Shown here piece after piece: positions 35,246 to 45,255 of a stretch of 64,000 nucleotides of DNA. Positions within the stretch are counted from its first letter, which is position 1; each line of letters opens with the position of its first letter. Below the pieces are notes generated by a model. It saw only the letters and a list, made by a program, of their open reading frames with translations. It was not told the DNA's origin and made no database searches. Both the position numbers and the translations under genes were made by a program. Source of the DNA: Branchiostoma floridae (taxonomy: Eukaryota; Chordata; Leptocardii; Amphioxiformes; Branchiostomatidae). The stretch covers positions 7,669,849 through 7,733,848 of the forward strand of contig NC_049982.1 in assembly GCF_000003815.2 (NCBI RefSeq), given 5' to 3'.

Positions 35246-38200
35246 ATACAAAATAAACCTTGCCTACCAAGAGCGAAGTCGGAGATGTAGTTATGAATTG
35301 ACCAATGCACGTCTGACTGGAACTGTGCGATTCCATTGGAGACTGTGAAGATCCCGACGTTTTCCGACGGAAACAGCGTCAGCAGAGAGTTGTAGGAGGG
35401 AAGGGTGCCCCCGTGCACCAGCCGCCTGTACCCTGCAGGTAAACCAAAACAGGACAGGAACAAACTTGAGCAAAGAAAAACAGCTGAAGTTCAGATTAGA
35501 TCTGGAAGGGAGTCCAGAGATGATCGAAATCTTGTTGAATGGTGTATTGCAGATTGAGGCCTCTCTGCTAGGTGGCGTCCCTTACACGTTTGGTTTACTG
35601 GTACATGTATCTACTTCTGGGCAGGCTCACATACATTCAAGCAGATGTTATGAGGTCCACTTCTCCATTATCAAGGTTGCAACAGTGCAATACATGCGAA
35701 AACTCTGTCTTTCAATAGTCACTCGAGTTACCCCACCATAGTAACAATATCAAGCAAAAGGCATTCCCCAACGCAGAACGTCGCCCGTGGCATGTACAAT
35801 ATACATTGGGGAGGCTGTACTACACTGGGATGAGGTTTCCACTTTCGTGGGCGTGGGCGTCAGATGTCAGGCAATCATAGAATCAGATTTACCTAAAGAA
35901 AGCATTGAGGTGTTCCTCTGATTGGGTGATTACTGATTAGAGGCCGTGCCTACAAAAGTGAAAGCCTAAGTCTGGTTCAGCAGACCTCTCCAAGGTATGG
36001 GACGACGCTTTGCGTAGGAGAATGCCTTTGCCTTGTTCTTGTTACTGTGGTAGGACAACTCGCGGAACGTGGAAACCACAGCTCGATTCATTTATAACTG
36101 ATAGCCTAAAGTAAAGCATAAAAAATTGAGCACCACAACATCAGTGTAGAAGCTATAGCGCTAATCTACCATGGACATTTCCGTAGTTACGTATACCGAC
36201 CCCTGTATGTCCCAGTGACCCAGCCCATACTGTAGGCGGGAACAGTGTCGTCCACGGCTGCTTCTGGGCGGTACCGACTTTCGCGGGGGAAGGTCCCGGA
36301 TGTGATGGTCATCTGAGGCGCATGCGTCTCCTTCAACAGTCTCTTCCTCACCAACCGCATACCTGTATGTACATGTAATTCAAGATAAAATGGTATATTA
36401 TATGGGGACTCTCTCAAGTATGATGAATAGCATAATGTTGCGGGAATCTTAAACGCAAATTTTGCGCATCCAAGACAATCAACAAACGAGAAATGCCTAC
36501 AGTGCTTACTAGTATGTAATTAAACCTGTAGACTGTTAAGAATCATTAGCACCAATTTTTCAATGTACTCTTCAACCATAGGTTAGGCTATGTCTCGTAG
36601 CCAATTTGTAAGCTACTTCGAATTTATTAGCTTTAGATATCAGTGCACTGCGAAGCAAACGGTATCTAATATCAAACCTATCATGATATCAAACGAATCA
36701 AACTCCAGCAGTTGAAGTGAGCCCATACCAACCATTGCCAACCTTTCCCTCTTTACCTCCGACCACCGAGTTCTGAGTAACGTTACTGACAGCATCTGGC
36801 ACCAGTCAGGATGATTGCTATGCCCTAAGTACACAGTTATCGGCTCTCTACTGGAGCGGTTTGAACCTCCGGGCATGTTAATTGTGGTCCGGGGCTGACA
36901 GACTGTTTACTCGTGACGTCACGTCACCAAAGCCTTACCGGAAGCCTCGGCCCCATCTGCCGCAACCTTCACCTTCCGTGTGGCTCCGGGCGCGCCCGCG
37001 GCTTGCTCTGTTCTCCGTGTGCGACTCTTAGTACTATACATACAACGGCCCTTCCGTGTAAATAGTAGATGCGTGGCCAAGATATATCCTGTCCTCGAAA
37101 TCAAAACAAAGCATGTCTCTCTCTTTCATTCGCCAATGTGTCTCAAACCAACGACACTCTATAGCATAGCTTGGGATTTGGCTGTAGTATGTTTCAAAAT
37201 AAACACACATCTCTGTCTAGTAGTCTGGAAGGTTCAAAAGTAAAACGTGTATTTTTAGGTGAATCGAAAGTGACACGAAAATCATAAAGTTTAGTTAATC
37301 GCCATATGTCTCCAACTATGAGGACTCTTTGGTTGGTATCAATTATCTAACGTTTATAGGACACATTGCATCTCTTATGGACACATCCCTACAAAACATA
37401 AGCCACCTTTCAATGCAATCTGTTGAATTCTTCCTAGAGAATTCTTTAAAAGCGTACCTTCCGGAGTCTTCCCTCCCTTCAGGTGGAAGCGCATCCACCT
37501 GGCCATGTCCCCCGCCGTGGAGACCACACCCCCTGCCGCCACAACCGAGTCCGTCACCGCCCTGGGACGGCAAGAACACCGAATTTGAAATTCCATGTCC
37601 AAGTTAATCCGCAAACGGTTACGTAATCTGCATTGTACGCTTCTTAACCCCCCGGATAGCTGACATCAAGCACCTGTATCATAAACGTACCCGTGTATTT
37701 CATGAATGATGAGCAACTGAGGACGAAAACTAGAAGCAGTATTCATACGTGGGCACGCCTACCATAGCTGTTCTTCGTCCAACGCCAGAGTGGCCCCCTG
37801 CAGTGGGTCCACCAGGTACCCCTGCGCCAGGTTCCCCCTCAGCCCCTCCCCCTCCAGCACGTCCCGCGCCGTGTGCGTGTCCGCCATCCCCAGCGGTCCC
37901 GTCAGACGTCTGTGCAGCGCGTCCGTCCACGTGCCGTTGGTCAGACGCTCGAGCACGTGGCCGGCCAGCCCGTACATCAGGTTACTGTAGGAGAACTCCG
38001 AGCGGAACGGGAGCCGCTCGTCAAAGTACCGCAGTCGGCTTGGAAAAGAGGATACAGAAGTTGACATTAACAGTCATCTCTTGATATATTGGTGCGTTAA
38101 CTAGCATTAAAGTATATTTAGGATATAGATATCGCATTCATGTTAAGTCAATATCTTATTTCATTTGCGAAAAAAACGATCTTTTGATTTTATGTTTGTA

Positions 38201-40281
38201 ATTGTTTTTGTTGTTGTTTATGTTTTTCAAACAATGTACGACCGCCATATTGGCGGCTAATCCTGGAAGAGCCAGACCNNNNNNNNNNNNNNNNNNNNNN
38301 NNNNNNNNNNNNNNNNNNNNNNNNNNNNNNNNNNNNNNNNNNNNNNNNNNNNNNNNNNNNNNNNNNNNNNNNNNNNNNACGGCTTGACCCTCCCCCTCCA
38401 GCACGTCCCGCGCCGTGTGCGTGTCCGCCATCCCCAGCGGTCCCGTCAGACGTCTGTGCAGCGCGTCCGTCCACGTGCCGTTGGTCAGACGCTCGAGCAC
38501 GTGGCCGGCCAGCCCGTACATCAGGTTACTGTAGGAGAACTCCGAGCGGAACGGGAGCCGCTCGTCAAAGTACCGCAGTCGGCTTGGAAAAGAGGATACA
38601 GAAGTTGACATTAACAGTCATCTCTTGATATATTGGTGCGTTAACTAGCATTAAAGTATATTTAGGATATAGATATCGCATTCATGTTAAGTCAATATCT
38701 TATTTCATTTGCGAAAAAAACGATCTTTTGATTTTATGTTTGTAATTGTTTTTGTTGTTGTTTATGTTTTTCAAACAATGTACGACCGCCATATTGGCGG
38801 CTAATCCTGGAAGAGCCAGACCCATAGAATTGTAAAAAAAATTCACAATCAAATGATGCGATTGTTATCAATGATACAAACTCAAATCTACGCGGCAACT
38901 TCCATGTTTAACCATCAATTATGGCGGACATCACCTACGTCACAGTCACGTGGGTGCAAACACGTTGTAGGCAGGTGTGGTATTACAGTATCAAATGTTG
39001 AAATGCAAATTCCCCAGATCTTAACGACAAGTTGACCACGGGGTTAATATAACATCCCCAGTCTCTAGGAAAATAAACACCAACGAGAAACGTGGGTCAT
39101 GTCGACACCCGGATCAGATAGAGGAACGTTTCAAATCGAACCAGCGCGTTGAGTGACGGCATGGCTGGGTGTAAGACTATCCGCCAATGTTTTCCTACGA
39201 ACACATGGTCTACATTAGCGGGCTGAGCCCGCCGTAAGGGGAGGCGTGATCAGGAAATCCGCCGCGAATTCAATTTCGCCCTGCGGGAGGGGAACAGTCG
39301 AGGCCTGACACTGAAATATCACAGCCATCGAAGGAGTGGAGAAAGTTGGAAGTACACTAAGACCGTCAGATATATTTTCGTGAAAATTATACTCCTGATA
39401 TGAAATTACATCAGCACAATAACGCCGTCACAAACTGACAAGAACGACATATACTTTCGAATTTCCTGGAATACTGTTAGATGGTTTGTTGGCTTGGTAT
39501 CAGTTCATGAATAGCGCTATTAATTCTTGCCTTCTTCATCTGAGACATACGTAAGTCAGGAATATATAGTCCTCATGCTGACCATACACAGTGTCGGATC
39601 AGACAAATGTAGGAAAAGAAAACTTGCATTTACTTTTAAACTGCCAAACTGATAGCGAGGTTTAGAGAATGTTGAATTTACATTATACTGCAGACATTCT
39701 AGCATCGAAAGATGACCCACCTGTTTTGAAAATTCTAGTTACTCTAAGCATAAGCTCAAAAAAGTATAAGTATAATATGAGTATAAAGAGTTATGATTAT
39801 ACCTTTCTAGCTGTTCGCCGGTTAGGTTCAGTCCCATCAACTGAAAGTGCGTATATTCCTCCAGTCCGACCTTGTGAGCCAGGATGTCACGAAGACAGAG
39901 ATCATGGGTTCGAAACTTGTCCGGCATTTCGAAGGAGTCCCCGAGAAGTTTCCTGAGGGGTGTGTCCCAGTCGACATCGTCCCTGTCGCCGAGAACATGT
40001 GCGGCGAGCGCGCTGGTGAACGCCTTCGTGAGCGATCCGATCGGGAACAGGGTGTGTCGGTCCACGGGCAGGGCACGCCGCACGTCCCGAAGACCGTACC
40101 AGCGCGTCTCAGTGTCCGAGCCGTACACCACGGCCAGGGCCATGCCGGGGATGCCCTTGCAGGCCATGACTTCTTCGATGAATTTGTCGAGCTGTACGAA
40201 AGCGTCACACCGTCCATTTGTCAGACAGAAGAACAACACAACCACGGGAAGTAAAAGGAGAGGAGCGCGACGCGTCCACAT
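33873..40281 (-). CDS. Secreted serine beta-lactamase-like protein, 7 exons
   Basis: Class C beta-lactamase/penicillin-binding-protein fold, 609 residues. Exons in transcript order: 39803-40281, 37763-38038, 37458-37561, 36201-36362, 35268-35432, 34920-34991, 33873-34444; all phases fit. Residues 1 to about 24 are a signal peptide (LLLLPVVVLFFCL). The three active-site motifs are present: Ser83-x-x-Lys86 in GSLTKAF, Tyr177-Ser-Asn179 in FSYSNLMYG, and His347-Gly-Gly in RLVHGGTLPSY. After the PWLN linker, the last exon encodes a C-terminal beta-rich domain of the kind often fused to this family (KYAGVYFSPALGNF). The tail from about residue 577 is hydrophobic and might be a membrane segment. 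Animal relatives act as serine hydrolases or peptidases; the substrate here is unknown. Exon 2 is partly duplicated beside an assembly gap. Confidence 0.9.
35195..35241. repeat. CA microsatellite in intron
   Basis: CACA units about 30 bp downstream (in the gene's direction) of the donor of the exon at 35268-35432. Simple repeat. Confidence 0.9.
38279..38378. other. Assembly gap of 100 N
   Basis: Exactly 100 N, the usual placeholder for a gap of unknown size. It lies between two identical copies of part of exon 2 and its intron, so the true sequence here may contain no extra DNA. Confidence 0.95.
38379..38822 (-). repeat. Duplicate of beta-lactamase-like exon 2 and intron (probable assembly artefact)
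   Basis: Bases 38388-38822 repeat 37844-38278 with an offset of 544 and no difference that I can see, including about 240 bp of intron. The copy of exon 2 (38388-38582) lacks the donor end and runs into the gap. Perfect identity of intron sequence and the 100-N gap point to overlapping contig ends that were not merged, rather than to a real exon duplication. Confidence 0.85.
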
Positions 40282-43200
40282 AGCTGGGTCCGGGAATCCG
40301 CTGCGGCTTATCAGTACGGCAAAGACCAGACGACTGGTGTCACTGATAACGCGCTATTACAGCGGACTGCTGGTTAACTCCTCACGGAGCGCCTGTCAAC
40401 ATCAAATGCCTCTTAACGACGATACAATCTACTGTAACGCACGTCTCCTGGTCGATTGATATATGTAGCTGGTTCTAACCGTATGAAACACCGGACAATT
40501 GCGTTAGACGTTATTTTCAGCGTTTAAAATTTTTCTCCTTGAGTGTCCTAGAAACGAGAAGCGCTTCCCGTGCCGAACCGTTATGATGATATATCTAGTA
40601 TATTCAAAGATCAAAGCGACTTCAGGAGAGAAAATAGACGCCGAACAATGACGATCGGAATCCTTTGAAAGCACCAATCCCTCCGCAGGTCCGATCATTA
40701 AGCTTGATTCATCCATGAATGGGTGAGATGGCGTCATTGATGGTAACCAATGGCGTCCGATCTTCAAACCCCAAATTCACAATATTCACAACCATCTCAA
40801 CCCATGCCCATGGCTTTATAAAAAAAATGGGCATATTTCATACAAAGCTTGTGTCAATAGTTTCTTCATACATCTTAATGAATCAATATTTCTTGGTGAG
40901 GGGATGAGACACTTTCATGTATGTTACTTCGCTAGCGGTATAAACGCACTAACCCTGCGTCCACCAAATGTTGGAGAGAGTCACTTCGTAGGTTTAAATG
41001 TAGCTGTGACTATTTTGAGCACTGCTTGATGTGTCGAAATATCAATACCGACGTCCTTGATAGACCTGTTGTGCTAGTAATAGGGAAACTAATTCGCTGA
41101 TATTCTTTTGTAGATAGGCCTACTTAGAATAGGGAGTGGGCAAGATACAGATCTTAAATTCTTTAATACATTACGAGATAACGCAGTCCCCTTGGACATT
41201 TTCCAAACTGTAAATTAAAAGCTTGTAAATCCTACCGGAAAGTAGGATCAGCGGTACGCGGGAAACTTTGCTATCTCTGCGGTGGCTTGCGTTCTCCAAA
41301 TGCCGTCTACATTTGTCTGTAAGAAAAAGATGTCATCTTTTCGGACAAGTCGAGTCATTTTGCACAAGAGATTTTGAATACCATGTTTGCTCATCCCTGT
41401 GGCTTCTTAGAAAATCATATGTGTGCAAAATGCAAAACCGCCAAGTTTTTATCACGTCACACCAGTCGTACCTACATCCTATACTCTACATTGATCCACT
41501 GACATGCACTTCCTATAACCTCCCCATCGCGTGGCACGAGCAAGACCACTTCGCTGTTCTGTAAACACCGTGTCAGCCCTGCCGCCGGTCTACTATCTCC
41601 CCATCTCCTGATGTGGTCTGCGGAGAATCACAGTCTGGAAAACTCTACTAAATTTAAGGAGCTTTGTTTTGTCGGGCGCTTTGATGATGGGGAGACGTAT
41701 TCTGAGCGCCTCGAGGGTCATTTCTATGATTGACGCGGGTTAATCTAATCTACAACACTCTTCTCACAGCTTAGACAACAGATAGAGGACACTATAAGTG
41801 TCCGGCCGAATACGTCGCGCGAAAACAAGCTGACGTCATTATATTGGGGTAACCGTCATTGAGGTACGGAGACGAGCTCAAGTTGTGACAACTGAATATA
41901 TAAACACCACCACTTGTATAATGGAAAGTATAATGTAACACAAGACAATTACATTTTTGAACATTTTGTTGTATGATTGAGGAAAAGGCTGTCTTTGATG
42001 AATCTGAGATGAAGTTAGCGGTTGATTCTGTCTGCCACAGCCTGCGCAAAATCGTACAACGAATTGGCTATTGACTTTTTTGTGACCAACCCGTAAGCCG
42101 GAAGATATTGACTTCATCATTTGACCTGGCAAACGTCGGAACTTGTCAGAAAAAATAAGAGAACGTTTGTTTATTTGTCCAATCTATGTTCAAAGTCCTC
42201 CCAAGAATGGACAGGCTCTTATTTATTTATCTGCTTGTTCCTGAAGGGTTTTTTCAAGCCTGACTTACCCCCACACCCCCGCTCTGATAACCGATCTGTT
42301 AGGTAAGACAGCATACCGTAAGTTTGTCCCATGAGTTTATCCTATTCGGTAGTATTTCTTATGAAAGAAATCTTATATTTGGCTCAAATCACAGATGTTG
42401 CAATATACAAACGTTCTAGACGAAAGACGTCGTTGATAAGTTTCTAATAATACTGTTATAAAAATTGTTTCATTTGACACATATCAATGACAGTCGGAAC
42501 TCGATAACATGCATTAAGGATCTCTATTAGGCCATCAACATAATATCATGTTACTGTTGAATTTATGATCATGAGTTAACGCATGTGTCACAGATACACT
42601 GGTCTATCCCTATCCTATCTGTCTGCCATCCCTTCAACACAGGACTCGCCATAGTTCCTTCAGCAGCCTGCCTTCCGTCAAACGCCAGATCCCGTCTTAA
42701 TCACCCTAAACCCCTCGCCAACAACTTCTAATACTTTTCAATTACTCGCGCCATTCAATCCAGGTCTTAGGTCTCCGAGCGGGTGTAAGATTCCGCTCAG
42801 TCGGAAAGAAAGAGTCGGTCGGGCCGACCTCTGGAGCACCTGTCCCCCCTGTGTACTGGTCGATTATCCGGGGGATTATGGGATCGTTTGCGCTTTGTTC
42901 TCTGCCAAGTTTCTGAGCGTGTTAATTGCCGAAAAAGCTCTACTAAATCTAATATTCTAACTGCCTGTTCTTAAAAGAAAACACTCCATTACAATACACA
43001 ATTGCTTTTTCAACAGGCATCCCATCTTCAGGTGTGGTCCTGCGCTAAGTGACCCGTTCAATGCTGACACCAGTGAACTGCACGGTGTGCCTGATCTTAT
43101 CTCCCAGCAGAGGGTGAGTCTCGGTGATATAGTAGAAGTCGCGGAGATATAGTAGTAGTCGGTCTGCTTGGAGAATATGCCTGGTCAGTACTGCAATTCG

Positions 43201-43424
43201 TAGCTGAGTTACTAGGTGGTGGTGGGAACGCCAGCGAGCCGAATCTTCAAGCAGATGTTAGGAGATGCGATCGTAACCCAACCACACACACACACATACA
43301 CAGGCTGCTCCTGGCACACACACACACGCGTGCGCACACATACTCAACTACGTATAGAAAAACTGACCAGAATACCGCCCAGTCCCAAGTGTTCCAACAC
43401 ACAGAAAGGGTGTGTGCTTCATAC

Positions 43425-43731
43425 GCCGCTCTAGTGCTAACTGGTCACCAAATGTTATGCAGTCGGCCCTGTCCGAACTGCGCAACATAATATCAGTAAC
43501 AAGGCGTGTAACTTGACCTTTGGATGGTACACTGAATGTCGCTAGTGCCTTGGATGCCGGCACCATCGCAAGTGATGGATCAGCGCATTACTGTTAGCTG
43601 ATCAATGCAGCATTTTTATGACGTATTTAATGTGTATGGGAATTCACCCTGTTTTTCGAGTCCGAAAAACCCCGATGACAGGCCATCTTGGGAAAAACCG
43701 ATTTAGACCCTTGAGATTTCTGACCAATCAG
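43425..43731 (+). pseudogene. Decayed copy of the 44400-44750 segment
   Basis: Blocks shared with 44400-44750 include TTGACCTTTGGATGGTACAC followed by TGAATGTC, CAGCACATTACTGTT-like and ATGACGTATTT-like blocks, GGTATTCACC-like and CCCCGATGAC, and a final GACCAATCAG. In the same frame this copy has a stop right after the TFGWYTEC block and lacks the CNCKTEW block. It ends at the N gap. Confidence 0.5.
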
Positions 43732-43831
43732 NNNNNNNNNNNNNNNNNNNNNNNNNNNNNNNNNNNNNNNNNNNNNNNNNNNNNNNNNNNNNNNNNNNNN
43801 NNNNNNNNNNNNNNNNNNNNNNNNNNNNNNN
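43732..43831. other. Assembly gap of 100 N
   Basis: Exactly 100 N after a GACCAATCAG block. Flanking sequences are not identical to each other, so no simple overlap is visible here. Confidence 0.95.
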
Positions 43832-43924
43832 TGTAACGTACTGTCCGCTAGATAGAAGCTACACTATGCATAACATTATCTGAATAGTGGGCAGAATTAC
43901 GACTGCGAGAAGGAATTCATTAGT

Positions 43925-44062
43925 CTCAGTCAGATTCTGTAGGAAGATTGGCTCACATTCCGTACTACCTCTTCAGTCAGACTTGTCAGGAAGATTGACG
44001 CATAGTCCACACGACATCTTCATTCAGTCTCTGCAGGAAGATTGTCTCACATTTTGCTCGAA
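43925..44062 (+). repeat. Minisatellite of about 48 bp, three decayed copies
   Basis: GGAAGATTG recurs at 43942, 43989 and 44037, each time preceded by a CAGTC-type block and followed by CACAT- or CGCAT-like bases. The units differ by small indels, so the frame shifts between copies, and a protein repeat is unlikely. Confidence 0.6.
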
Positions 44063-44348
44063 GAGCCACAAGAATTTGGACAGAGAAGAAGGGGTTCTGA
44101 CTGTCTGAGAAAGGTATGTAAAACTTTCATGATTTCTCCCTCATCTATTATGTACTTTTGCATTATGTAAAGCTAAATCAAGAGCTAAATCTATATAAAA
44201 AAACAATATTTGTATAGAATAGTAGCTCCATGTGTATATAATCAAATCGTGCAGAGTATAGAGTGATTGATTCTTAAAGCTGCCGTTTTCTTAACAGAGT
44301 ATCTTTAGGTGCTACCCAGCAGTAGATCTGTCTCCGATTGCTGTCGGG

Positions 44349-44556
44349 GCTAAACGGAAAGTCCGCATCACCGGGAATGGCGTACGCTTAAAATCAAAAC
44401 GCGAATACTCCAGTGCTACGAACCAGAAGTGAGAGCCATTCGTGCTTATCCAAATGTATGAAATCTTGTGCTGACAAGCCCTGCTCGAACTGCAAAACAG
44501 AATGGGTATGGGGATTGACCTTTGGATGGTACACTGAATGTCACTTGTGCCTGCAG
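44349..44556 (+). CDS. Cysteine-rich open segment with donor, unrecognised
   Basis: A frame opens after a stop near 44347 and runs to TGCCTGCAG/GTGAGC, a good donor near 44558. Its end carries seven cysteines (KCMKSC, CSNCKTEW, FGWYTECHLC), a spacing that could suit a small disulfide or zinc-binding unit. An acceptor-like AACAG lies at 44294-44298, but the frame is closed between the two. A diverged copy lies at 43425-43731. I do not recognise a family; it may be an exon relic or part of a transposon. Confidence 0.25.
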
Positions 44557-45255
44557 GTGAGCGCCGACTATGCAAATATGAGTCAGCACATTACTGTTGT
44601 TTACGCGAAGCGTTTGCATGACGTGTTTGTCTTTTTCAGTGACTATCGGTATTCACCTTGCTCCTCACGTGGGCGGAAAACCCCGATGACGACGGATAAT
44701 TTTGGAAAAACCCGATAGGCCACCCAAACCCAGACCAATCAGAGTCACGCAAACAAAACAACCTGTTGAACAACTTGCATGTACTGTGACCTGTGCGCAC
44801 GTGTTGGAATGCGAATGTTCAGTGCCAACCGGACCCTCGCAACAAACATTTCGACAACAACCGTGACACTTTTGCGAGATTTCCAACTTCCACCAGTTAT
44901 TACTTGCCCAGTTATAATAAGAAAACGATAATCATAAAACTATGGTATTTCATAGACGTAGTTTGCTGGGCTGGCAACCGTACGACGATCGTCCTGTCGG
45001 TCATGTAGTCCCGCAGTCAGGGATCCCCCCTTCTTTGAGCAGGGTGTTTTCCCACGACAAACATTGTCACCTCAGCAGTTCGACAAGGAAGTCTTCCTCT
45101 TTCTTAAAGACTCCTGCAATGTTACTCATTCGTGACACAGTCTCGTTGAGAACTGTTAGTGTCAATTGGAAGCTATTTGTTGGGAAGAAGTGTACCTAAT
45201 AGCTTTCCGGACACAGGCAGGGCCAGTTCTGCATATGTACTGACAGGTGGAACAA

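Larger units (their letters stand above)
40282..45255. other. Intergenic region between divergent genes
   Basis: Nothing here forms a supported gene. It lies between the 5' end of the beta-lactamase-like gene and the 5' end of the tandem pseudokinase gene, so both promoters should be inside it, but no TATA or other clear core element is visible. It contains CA tracts (43283-43340), a second N gap, a 48-bp minisatellite and two diverged copies of a cysteine-rich segment. Confidence 0.5.

Noticed and set aside
38388-38582. Second copy of beta-lactamase-like exon 2 as a real exon
   Set aside because: Identical intron sequence and an adjoining 100-N gap make an assembly overlap far more likely.
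39890-40460. Plus-strand frames of 135 and 191 codons
   Set aside because: They are antisense to the first exon of the beta-lactamase-like gene, whose protein motifs are unmistakable.
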